A stretch of 5,708 bases of DNA. It comes from Gammaproteobacteria bacterium (lineage in GTDB: Bacteria; Pseudomonadota; Gammaproteobacteria; Pseudomonadales; Azotimanducaceae). Position 1 is the first letter of the stretch. Every line of letters starts with the position of its first letter. The stretch spans positions 33,224 through 38,931 of the forward strand of contig PARM01000005.1 in assembly GCA_002711495.1 (NCBI GenBank). The letters are read 5' to 3'. The notes below the pieces were generated by a model. It was not told the origin of the DNA, did no database searches, and was given only the letters and a program-made list of their open reading frames with translations. This document shows, in pieces, positions 1-5,383 of this stretch. A program made the position numbers and the translations under genes.

Positions 1-566
1 CCCATGTCTGTTTGCACCCAGCCTGGATGCATCACAGAGACCGTAATCGGATCTTGCGCCCAATCTAACGAGAGAATTTTGCCGATTTTCCCTACTGCTG
101 CCTTCGTGCTGGAATATATATACATACCGCCCATCGGCCACGTTGACGCACCCAACTGACTGGAAAGAATCATTAGGTTCCCGCCTCCAGAGGCAATCAG
201 ATTAGATTTGAATGCGCGAGCGACTAGCGTCGGTCCGATAGTGTTGATATTGAGAGCTGTGTGCCATTCCTCAATGCTCAAGTCGTCCAGTGATTGATGC
301 TCACCACCGGTCGTTCCTGCAACAATGATCAGTTTATCAATTGCGCTTTCGCCGATTTCCGATTTTGCAGCGTCAATGGATTTAGGGTCGCCTATGTCTA
401 GTCCCTTGATAACAATATTTTTAGAAGCTTCAGCTAAAGAGTCTAATTTTTCAGCCGCAGCCGTATCACGGGCACAAGCAATAACTTGGTCGCCTGCTTC
501 CGCGTACTGTTTAGTTAGCTCCAAACCTATTCCCCTGCTCGCGCCGACTATCATTACCGTAGACAT
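1..566 (-). CDS. Short-chain dehydrogenase/reductase (SDR), 3' end cut off by the window
   Basis: Probable NAD(P)H-dependent cytosolic oxidoreductase; the substrate is unknown. 188 codons from the ATG at 566-564 are visible and the stop lies outside. Seen: an N-terminal Rossmann motif GASRGIG (residues 8-14), an acidic D57 after the third strand (LDIGD), VAG at 82-84 in place of the usual NAG, N108 in helix 4, SS at 135-136, and the active-site YSSTK with Y151 and K155. HPGWVQTDMG near the visible end is typical of the small C-factor/carbonyl-reductase-like SDR subgroup, whose members usually run about 220-250 residues, so roughly 40-60 residues are probably missing. Usual SDRs have the catalytic Ser 13 residues before Tyr; here the spacing is 15-16, as in that subgroup. 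An AGAGGG ribosome-binding site about 8 bases before the ATG supports the start. It lies 100 bases downstream of the acyl-CoA dehydrogenase gene in the same direction. The SDR assignment is firm; a specific function is not. Confidence 0.9.
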   Translation of the reverse strand, partial: MSTVMIVGASRGIGLELTKQYAEAGDQVIACARDTAAAEKLDSLAEASKNIVIKGLDIGDPKSIDAAKSEIGESAIDKLIIVAGTTGGEHQSLDDLSIEEWHTALNINTIGPTLVARAFKSNLIASGGGNLMILSSQLGASTWPMGGMYIYSSTKAAVGKIGKILSLDWAQDPITVSVMHPGWVQTDM

Positions 567-591
567 AGTTATTTCCCTCTGTAGTTTTCTA

Positions 592-623
592 ATATCTTGT
601 TATTTGAAGAGTAACAAAGTCAA
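592..623 (-). promoter_or_regulatory. Weak candidate promoter for the SDR gene
   Basis: Reading the minus strand, TTGACT (623-618) matches five of six bases of a sigma-70 -35 box, and GATATT (596-591) is a loose -10 match. The spacer is about 21 bases, longer than the usual 16-18; at 15 bases there is only the poor TAACAA. The 100-base gap, against 2-17 bases elsewhere in the cluster, is the main reason to consider a separate promoter. Readthrough from the upstream genes is equally possible. Confidence 0.2.
597..617. repeat. Short AT-rich inverted repeat upstream of the SDR gene
   Basis: TTGTTA (597-602) and TAACAA (612-617) form a perfect 6-bp inverted repeat around a 9-base spacer. It lies in the 100-base gap between the acyl-CoA dehydrogenase stop and the SDR start, about 30 bases before the SDR ATG. 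It has no GC-rich stem, and on the minus strand no T-run follows it, so it is not a convincing terminator for the acyl-CoA dehydrogenase gene. It could be a small operator or a weak leader hairpin, or chance in AT-rich DNA. Confidence 0.3.
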
Positions 624-666
624 GCACTTGTCTTTTTTTAAGAGTTTGAGTTTTTTTGTATCTGGG

Positions 667-1851
667 CTAATCGGGAAGTCCGAGAACTCGCTTTGCTATG
701 ATATTTAATTGTACTTCGCTGGTTCCCCCCTCGATGGAGTTCGCTTTTGAGCGCAGCCACTCCCGAGTTGTCAAAAGTTCTCGCTCTTCGTAACCATCGC
801 CTTCCCATCCCAAACCCTGACTTCCTAAAATTTTAAGCATGACTTCATAGCGGTTTTTGTTCTGCTCTGTGCCATAGTATTTAAACATCGAGGAGGCAGG
901 CGAGGGCGCTGATGTGGTTTTCGCCTCGTCAGCAGAACGACGCATAGTTAAAGAGAAGGCTTTACCGTCCATTTGATGTTTTGTAATTAGACTTCTGATT
1001 GATTCATCGGCAATTTTTCCTTTATCTTCTCCAAGATATTTTTTTGCTTGATTTTCGATAGAGTGAATATGTTTGCTAGACCCTACACGCGTTCCCATTC
1101 CCGCAATGTTATTTCTTTCATGCTGAAGTAACTTTTTAGCAATTGTCCAACCTTGGTTTTCTTTTCCTACTAATTGAGCTCTTGGAACTCGGACGTTGTC
1201 AAAAAAAGTCTCGCAGAAGGGTGACGCGCCGCTGATCAGCCTTATTGGTTTAGTAGAGACACCTGGAGATTTCATGTCGAAGAGTATGAAGCTTATTCCC
1301 TCATGTTTTGGTGCGTCTGGATCAGTTCTCACCAGGCAAAAAATCCAGTCAGCGAAATTCGCGTATGAGGTCCAAACCTTTTGGCCATTAATAATATAGT
1401 CATCGCCATTCGGTATTGCTCTGGTCTGAAGGCTTGCGAGGTCAGATCCAGATCCAGGTTCGCTATATCCTTGACACCAACGGATCTCGCCTCGAACGAT
1501 TTTTGGTATATGTTCCAGTTTTTGCTCCTCGGTTCCATACTCGAGTAGCACTGGCCCCAGCATATTGATCCCGAAAGAAACCACTGGAAGCCTCGCGTTA
1601 AGTTGTCGAAGTTCTTGTTGAAGAATCATGTTTTCTTCGTGGTTCAAGCCGCCACCGCCGTATTTTTTTGGCCAAGTTGGACAGGTCCAACCTTTTTCGC
1701 CCATTGCTTGCAACCATAGTCGAGCGTCTTCACTTGGCCAAATGGCGTTGCGCCCACCCCAGACCGTATCCTCTTCCCTGGCCGGACCTTTGACCCCAGC
1801 TGGGCAATTCTCTTGAAGCCAAGTTTTTACCTCTGATCTAAAAGACTCCAT
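667..1851 (-). CDS. Acyl-CoA dehydrogenase family flavoprotein
   Basis: 394-residue FAD-dependent acyl-CoA dehydrogenase, expected to form the alpha,beta double bond of an acyl-CoA thioester and pass electrons to electron-transfer flavoprotein. Domains: N-terminal helical domain (about 1-125, with a tryptophan-rich stretch near 46-65 containing GWTCPTWPKKYGG), central beta domain with the flavin/substrate motif GYSEPGSGSD (128-137) and INGQKVWTS (154-162), then a C-terminal helical domain ending in EGGTSEVQ (374-381) and NIIAKRVLGLP. The medium-chain catalytic Glu aligns with a glycine of this GGTSE loop. A Glu in LLQHERNNIAG (E245) sits where isovaleryl-CoA dehydrogenase has its base, so E245 is the likely base (inference). 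The start is well supported by AAAGGAG about 7 bases upstream, which overlaps the end of the preceding gene; the gap to it is 12 bases. GGTSE-type enzymes include branched-chain, steroid side-chain and other specialised dehydrogenases, so the substrate is left open. Confidence 0.95.
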   Translation of the reverse strand: MESFRSEVKTWLQENCPAGVKGPAREEDTVWGGRNAIWPSEDARLWLQAMGEKGWTCPTWPKKYGGGGLNHEENMILQQELRQLNARLPVVSFGINMLGPVLLEYGTEEQKLEHIPKIVRGEIRWCQGYSEPGSGSDLASLQTRAIPNGDDYIINGQKVWTSYANFADWIFCLVRTDPDAPKHEGISFILFDMKSPGVSTKPIRLISGASPFCETFFDNVRVPRAQLVGKENQGWTIAKKLLQHERNNIAGMGTRVGSSKHIHSIENQAKKYLGEDKGKIADESIRSLITKHQMDGKAFSLTMRRSADEAKTTSAPSPASSMFKYYGTEQNKNRYEVMLKILGSQGLGWEGDGYEERELLTTREWLRSKANSIEGGTSEVQLNIIAKRVLGLPD

Positions 1852-1863
1852 CTTCTCTCTCCT

Positions 1864-2814
1864 TTAACCTACCAGTCTTACTGGCTGCCCTCTCAAAAAA
1901 CTTTTAATATTTTCCTGAGTCTGTTCAACCAACCTCTTTCTTGATTCTATCGCACTCCAAGCCACGTGAGGGCTTATGATCAGGTTCGGCATCTTTGAAG
2001 CCGAAAGCAGTTCATTCTCACTCGGTGGTTCTTCTTCTAAAACGTCTAGAGCAGCCCCTGCAATTTCTCCTGATGACAACGCATCTAAAAGGTGACGCGA
2101 ATTAATCAGACCACCCCTTGCGGTATTGACTAAAAACGCGCTTCGTTTCATTCTTTTAAGAGCTGCCTCGTCGATCATGTGCGCGTTTTCAGGAGTTAAC
2201 GGACAATGAAGGCTAATGAAATCGCTTTTCTCTAATGTTTCCTCAAAGGAAGCTCTTCCTTCACGGGGTCTCCGCTTCTTTTTTTCTCCTAGAAGAATTT
2301 GTGCTCCGAAAGACTTCATTACGGTGGAAAATGCCTTTCCCAGTTCGCCAAATCCAAAGATCCCAAGAGTTTTTCCGGATAATTCCTCAGTATGGTAATT
2401 GAGTAAGGCAAAGGTATCAGAGCTTTGCCATTTTCCGCTAGAAACATCAGCTGAGTATTGGCCTACTTTATTGGTCAGGGATAGTAAAAGTGCCACAGTG
2501 TGTTGAGTAACAGAGGGAGTGCACCACCCTCTAACGTTGCTGATCTGCACACCGCTCTTAAACGCTTCTTTCAGGTCTATGTGGTCTGTCCCCGTCGCAA
2601 GTACGCTTACAAACTTGAGTTTTTTGGCTGCTTCTAAATTTGATTTATCGATTTTGACCTTGTTGGTGAGAACCACATCTGCGTCAAAAATGCGTTGGTT
2701 CGTCTCAGAACTGTCAGTGAGGTCAAACACATCCCAGGAATCTAGCAAACTGGTAACTGGGCCTAGGTCGACATCCTTGCCTATGGTCTTAGAATCTAAG
2801 ATAACGCCATGCAT
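1864..2814 (-). CDS. D-2-hydroxyacid dehydrogenase, glycerate dehydrogenase/hydroxypyruvate reductase type
   Basis: 316-residue cytosolic NAD(P)-dependent enzyme that should interconvert a 2-keto acid and a D-2-hydroxyacid; hydroxypyruvate/D-glycerate is the most likely pair by resemblance. Seen: N-terminal substrate domain opening MHGVILD, LATGTDHIDL (72-81), RGWCTPSVTQH (95-105), the nucleotide-binding motif GFGELG (154-159) and the catalytic trio R233 (NTARGGL), E262 (EEEPP) and H283 (SPHVAW). Length is normal and all key residues are present. E177 ends the second Rossmann strand, which usually means NAD, but KKKRRPR (178-184) follows directly, so NADP use cannot be excluded. The stop of the isomerase gene and this ATG are 2 bases apart (TGAAAATG) with no good Shine-Dalgarno sequence, suggesting translational coupling. 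The gene contains an A7 run with a slippery heptamer (see findings). The resemblance is to HprA/GyaR-like proteins, but no symbol is assigned because the substrate is unproven. Confidence 0.92.
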   Translation of the reverse strand: MHGVILDSKTIGKDVDLGPVTSLLDSWDVFDLTDSSETNQRIFDADVVLTNKVKIDKSNLEAAKKLKFVSVLATGTDHIDLKEAFKSGVQISNVRGWCTPSVTQHTVALLLSLTNKVGQYSADVSSGKWQSSDTFALLNYHTEELSGKTLGIFGFGELGKAFSTVMKSFGAQILLGEKKKRRPREGRASFEETLEKSDFISLHCPLTPENAHMIDEAALKRMKRSAFLVNTARGGLINSRHLLDALSSGEIAGAALDVLEEEPPSENELLSASKMPNLIISPHVAWSAIESRKRLVEQTQENIKSFLRGQPVRLVG

Positions 2815-2816
2815 TT

Positions 2817-3323
2817 TCAGCTATCTTTTTCAGATGCATCCCACTCTTGAATTCGTTCAGAACATTTATCAAGAATTTGTTGGTAATCTCCTTCGATTGA
2901 AATCGTTTCGATCTCATCACCCTGCTCAATTGAATCCACTGTCGATTGGTCACTCTCGGAAACTACTTTTCCAAATACGGTGTGTGCATCGTCGAGGTGA
3001 GGTGTCGCTAGGTGGGTTATAAAAAATTGGCTCCCGTTGGTTCCTGGCCCTGCATTCGCCATCGATAAAACTCCCGGGCCATCATGACGAAGATTCTCAT
3101 TAAATTCATCTTCGAATCTGTAGCCTGGGCCACCCGTTCCCGTTCCAAGAGGACAACCGCCCTGAATCATAAAATTACTTATCACTCTATGGAATTTAAG
3201 ACCGTTATAAAAATTATTTATTGCCAGGTTAACAAAACTTGCTACTGTAACTGGTGCCTCCTCAGCAAATAAGTCCAAATTGATCGGCCCACGGTTAGTC
3301 TCGATCACAGCTTTTATCTTCAC
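2817..3323 (-). CDS. ppiB: Cyclophilin-type peptidyl-prolyl cis-trans isomerase (cytosolic PpiB-like)
   Basis: 168-residue single-domain cyclophilin that catalyses cis-trans isomerisation of X-Pro bonds and so assists protein folding. Seen: the active-site block [13 protein letters not shown] with catalytic R46 (the human CypA R55 equivalent), F51, M52 and Q54, then [16 protein letters not shown] (88-103) and [11 protein letters not shown] (110-120). There is no signal peptide or membrane segment, so it should be cytoplasmic. The position of CypA Trp121, important for cyclosporin binding, is His109 here, a common bacterial change. The tail after about residue 145 is acidic and not needed for the fold. 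The start codon is GTG (3323-3321), chosen because the conserved first strand begins at once and AGAGGG lies 5 bases upstream; no ATG is suitably placed. It is 17 bases from the citrate synthase stop and 2 bases from the hydroxyacid dehydrogenase start, so it is an internal operon gene. The symbol is by family similarity. Confidence 0.93.
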   Translation of the reverse strand: MKIKAVIETNRGPINLDLFAEEAPVTVASFVNLAINNFYNGLKFHRVISNFMIQGGCPLGTGTGGPGYRFEDEFNENLRHDGPGVLSMANAGPGTNGSQFFITHLATPHLDDAHTVFGKVVSESDQSTVDSIEQGDEIETISIEGDYQQILDKCSERIQEWDASEKDS

Positions 3324-3340
3324 TTTTTCCCTCTAGATGT
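3324..3340 (-). promoter_or_regulatory. Ribosome-binding site supporting the GTG start of the isomerase gene
   Basis: The 17-base gap between citrate synthase and the isomerase gene contains AGAGGG followed by five A residues directly before the GTG at 3323. This is a good Shine-Dalgarno match and is the reason for accepting a non-ATG start. Confidence 0.6.
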
Positions 3341-4621
3341 TTAACGTTGATTAATGTTCACGTAGTCTCTTGACTGGCTTCCTAAATAGAGTTGTCTCGG
3401 TCTTGCTATTTTGAATGGTGAGCTTACCATCTCGGTCCAATGCGTTATCCAGCCCGGCATTCTACCGAGAGTAAATATCGCGGTAAACATTGGGACAGGG
3501 ATCCCCATTGCTTTGAGGGTTATACCTGAATAGAAATCGATGTTTGGATAAAGTTTTCTTTCAACAAAATAGTTTTGTTCTCTTGCAATTTTTTCTAATT
3601 TTTGTGCTACCGCAAGCAAGGGATCATCTCCAGCTCCTTGTTCTTCCAGGACAGCATGCGCGCTACTCTGCATTACAGTAGCTCGCGGGTCAAAATTCTT
3701 ATACACCCTATGTCCGAAGCCCATCAGCTTGAAAGGGTCGTCTTTGTCTTTTGCCTTTTCCACGTACGCATCTATTTTTGCCTCTTCTCCGATCTCAATC
3801 AGCATGTCTAGAACCGCTTCGTTTGCTCCGCCATGAGACGGTCCCCAAAGTGCCGCTGTGCCGGCAGCTATCGCTGCGAACGGATTGCACTCAGTTGATC
3901 CCGCCATCCGAACCGTAGAAGTAGAAGCATTTTGTTCGTGGTCTGCATGTAAAATGAAAATCTTGTCGAGAGCACTGGATAAAGTCTTGCTGACCTTCGG
4001 CTTACTCCTTGGTTCGCCAAAACACATATGCAGGAAGTTTTCTGCGTAACTCAGATCAGCACTAGGCTCAATAAACGGCTTCCCCACACTTTTTCTGTAT
4101 GCCATGGCCGTAATCGTTGGGATTTTTGCGATCAGCTGTGTAGCGGCGTTAAGCCGATATTCCGAGTCGCTTATATCGAGATTATCGTGATTCAAGGCGG
4201 CTAGACCAGCTGTAGCAGCGCAAACCATCGCCATCGGGTGGGAGTTTGAAGTAAAACCGTCAAAGATTTTTTTAAAATGCTCATCAAGCTTCATGTTCTC
4301 ATTTATCGAGGACTCAAAAGCGTTGAGCTCCCGACTGGTTGGTAATTCGCCGTGAAGAAGAAGGAATGATACCTCTAGATGGGACGAGTGTTCAGCTAAC
4401 TGCTCTATGGGATAGCCACGGTACAACAAAATACCTTTGTCTCCATCAATGTACGTGACTTTTGAATCGCAACTCGCTGTGGAGAGAAATCCAGGGTCAT
4501 AAGTAAACATCCCTTCGTTTATTAATCCCCTAACGTCAACAACGTTTAGTCCTTCGGTCGACTCAAGTACGGGAAGTTCAATCGATTTCCCATCGATAAC
4601 GATTTTTACTTTTTGTTTCAT
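3341..4621 (-). CDS. gltA: Citrate synthase, hexameric type II
   Basis: Condenses acetyl-CoA with oxaloacetate to citrate, the entry step of the TCA cycle, in the cytoplasm. 426 residues, against 427 for E. coli GltA. Seen: a small N-terminal beta domain (about 1-45, typical of the hexameric bacterial type), DPGFLSTASCDSKVTYIDGD (42-61), HADHEQNASTSTVR (225-238), PSHGGANEA with H263, GFGHRVYKNFDPRA with H304, and YPNIDFYSG with D362. H263, H304 and D362 are the expected catalytic residues, and ARPRQLY (406-412) is the conserved C-terminal CoA/citrate-binding region. The frame stays open upstream to a TTG at 4726, but the ATG at 4621 gives the correct family N-terminus (MKQKVKIVIDG); GCGGGA 8 bases before it is a modest ribosome-binding site. 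It is the first gene of the minus-strand cluster and is divergent from sdhC. Many hexameric GltA enzymes are inhibited by NADH; that was not assessed here. Confidence 0.97.
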   Translation of the reverse strand: MKQKVKIVIDGKSIELPVLESTEGLNVVDVRGLINEGMFTYDPGFLSTASCDSKVTYIDGDKGILLYRGYPIEQLAEHSSHLEVSFLLLHGELPTSRELNAFESSINENMKLDEHFKKIFDGFTSNSHPMAMVCAATAGLAALNHDNLDISDSEYRLNAATQLIAKIPTITAMAYRKSVGKPFIEPSADLSYAENFLHMCFGEPRSKPKVSKTLSSALDKIFILHADHEQNASTSTVRMAGSTECNPFAAIAAGTAALWGPSHGGANEAVLDMLIEIGEEAKIDAYVEKAKDKDDPFKLMGFGHRVYKNFDPRATVMQSSAHAVLEEQGAGDDPLLAVAQKLEKIAREQNYFVERKLYPNIDFYSGITLKAMGIPVPMFTAIFTLGRMPGWITHWTEMVSSPFKIARPRQLYLGSQSRDYVNINQR

Positions 4622-4675
4622 TTGAGTTGTCCCGCTATCTCTAAGGTTGAATGCTCTAAAATTCTGTTTAAGTAG

Positions 4676-4736
4676 AAAAAAATTCCGTAGCTCATCACCT
4701 TGAACCGATTTTATCTTCCATTGCAAGGAATCTACG
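4676..4736 (-). other. Possible structured gltA leader with a trailing T-run
   Basis: In the minus-strand RNA, CGTAG (4736-4732) can pair with CTACG (4690-4686), and inside it CCTTG (4728-4724) can pair with CAAGG (4702-4698) around a 21-base loop, separated by a 3/7 internal loop. Four bases after the outer stem comes a run of seven T (4682-4676). The order hairpin then T-run resembles an intrinsic terminator or attenuator placed about 55 bases before the gltA ATG, but both stems are only 5 bp and the internal loop is large, so strong termination is doubtful. Confidence 0.3.
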
Positions 4737-4743
4737 ATCCTTG

Positions 4744-4771
4744 ATTCTAGTGAAGGGCTTGTTGCATGAAA
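4744..4771 (-). promoter_or_regulatory. Candidate sigma-70 promoter for gltA
   Basis: On the minus strand, TAGAAT (4749-4744) matches five of six bases of the -10 consensus. A weak -35, TTTCAT (4771-4766), lies 16 bases upstream. Transcription would begin near 4737, giving a leader of about 115 bases that starts at the outer stem of the predicted leader structure. The weak -35 makes this tentative; activator dependence or another promoter is possible. Confidence 0.35.
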
Positions 4772-4820
4772 GCAAAACGTATAACCGTTGTAAAGACCTC
4801 GTATGCCGCCAGTTTGTGGT

Positions 4821-4857
4821 TTGTTCGTTTGTTTTTCCTATTTAAAATCTCTATCAT
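4821..4857 (+). promoter_or_regulatory. Candidate promoter(s) for sdhC
   Basis: Two overlapping weak sigma-70 matches are visible: TTGTTC (4821-4826) with TAAAAT (4843-4848) at a 16-base spacer, and TTGTTT (4829-4834) with TATCAT (4852-4857) at a 17-base spacer. Either would give a leader of about 75-85 bases that includes the inverted repeat at 4871-4911. The -35 boxes match only the TTG half, so the choice is uncertain. Confidence 0.3.
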
Positions 4858-4870
4858 TGCGCTGTTAGGC

Positions 4871-4911
4871 GAGCTTATGAAGGTAAATCACAATCTGTTT
4901 TGGGTAAGCTC
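4871..4911. repeat. 7-bp inverted repeat in the sdhC leader region
   Basis: GAGCTTA (4871-4877) and TAAGCTC (4905-4911) are perfect inverted copies separated by 27 bases. If transcribed they could form a 7-bp stem ending 16 bases before the GAGAG ribosome-binding site of sdhC. The sequence after it is A-rich rather than T-rich on the plus strand, so it is not a terminator in the sdhC direction. It may be a leader hairpin or a spaced operator; chance cannot be excluded. Confidence 0.35.
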
Positions 4912-4939
4912 TTAAATTAAAAAAGTAGAGAGCAAAATC

Positions 4940-5383
4940 GTGAATAAAGAATCTCGCCCGGCATCTCGCCCGGTATCTCGCCCGCGCCCGGTATCCCGCC
5001 CAGTGTCTGGCCCTCGAAACATCAGCCCGATGGATCTTCTAACATATACGTTTCCTTTAACGGCGATTGCCTCAATTACTCACAGGATCGCGGGCGTGTT
5101 TTTATATTTTTCTCTTGGCCTGGCCTTGTTCGTCTTGCACTATTCTCTAAAGAGTGAGGAGCACTTCGACAACCTAGCGGAATTTTTTGCCTCTCCATCC
5201 GGGATGTTTTTGGCTTGGATGATTTTGTCGGGTCTCGCATACCACTTTGTGGCAGGCATTAAACATCTGATTATGGACCTTGGGATCGGAGAGTCTCTTG
5301 AAGGCGGAGCCCTGCTGGCAAAATTTACAGTTTCTGCAGCAGCAGTTTTGATAGTTTTAGCTGGTTATTGGGTCTTTCTATGA
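4940..5383 (+). CDS. sdhC: Succinate dehydrogenase cytochrome b556 membrane subunit SdhC
   Basis: Membrane anchor of complex II in the inner membrane. With SdhD it holds heme b, forms the ubiquinone site and carries electrons from the SdhAB flavoprotein/iron-sulfur part. 147 residues, about 18 more than E. coli SdhC. Seen: PLTAIASITHRIAG, where S45 and R49 match the E. coli quinone-site S27 and R31; LAYHFVAGIKH, where H102 matches heme ligand H84; then MDLGIGESLEGG. Three hydrophobic helices lie at about 50-69, 88-110 and 126-146. The extra length is an N-terminal repeat of SRPV-like units (residues 5-25) just before the start of the conserved fold. The start is GTG at 4940, with GAGAG 7 bases upstream; an in-frame TAA at 4913 limits extension, and the next ATG (5030) would remove the conserved N-terminal segment. 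Its stop overlaps the sdhD start. Confidence 0.96.
   Translation: MNKESRPASRPVSRPRPVSRPVSGPRNISPMDLLTYTFPLTAIASITHRIAGVFLYFSLGLALFVLHYSLKSEEHFDNLAEFFASPSGMFLAWMILSGLAYHFVAGIKHLIMDLGIGESLEGGALLAKFTVSAAAVLIVLAGYWVFL
4951..5013 (+). repeat. Coding 12-base tandem repeat in sdhC
   Basis: Four and a half imperfect copies of a 12-base unit, ATCTCGCCCGGT, run head to tail: 4951-4962, 4963-4974, 4975-4992 (expanded by an internal 6-base duplication, CGCCCG), 4993-5004, and a degenerate partial copy to 5013. All lengths are multiples of three, so the reading frame is kept. The unit encodes SRPV/SRPA. The stretch is more GC-rich than the flanking DNA. Confidence 0.85.

Larger units (their letters stand above)
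4622..4939. promoter_or_regulatory. Divergent gltA / sdhC regulatory region
   Basis: 318 bases without a credible gene separate the starts of gltA (minus) and sdhC (plus). The same divergent gltA-sdhC arrangement is known in E. coli and Pseudomonas, where the region controls TCA flux. The sequence is AT-rich with poly-A/T stretches. It holds candidate promoters for both directions, a possible structured gltA leader (4676-4736), a short T/G-rich repetitive stretch (about 4812-4835, three imperfect copies of TTTGT) and a 7-bp inverted repeat before sdhC (4871-4911). No clear ArcA, FNR, Fur or CRP site was recognised by eye. Confidence 0.7.

Noticed and set aside
325..708. Open frame of 127 codons on the plus strand
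   Set aside because: It is antisense to the SDR gene, whose Rossmann and active-site motifs are clear, and runs into the AT-rich gap; no motif or ribosome-binding site supports it.
2991..3000. Replacement of the cyclophilin Trp121 equivalent by His109
   Set aside because: This is a common change in bacterial cyclophilins and mainly affects cyclosporin binding, not isomerase activity, so it is not a noteworthy anomaly.
2519..3022. Open frame of 167 codons on the plus strand
   Set aside because: It is antisense to the hydroxyacid dehydrogenase and isomerase genes, both of which have full motif support; its translation shows no recognisable domain.
4622..4726. N-terminal extension of citrate synthase by 35 residues to an upstream start
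   Set aside because: The upstream start would be TTG with no ribosome-binding site, the extra residues do not match citrate synthases, and the ATG at 4621 gives a 426-residue protein matching the family length. The stretch also overlaps the candidate leader.
4875..4891. CRP-like site TATGA...TCACA upstream of sdhC
   Set aside because: The half-sites are separated by 7 rather than 6 bases and the left half departs from TGTGA, so the match is not better than chance in AT-rich DNA.
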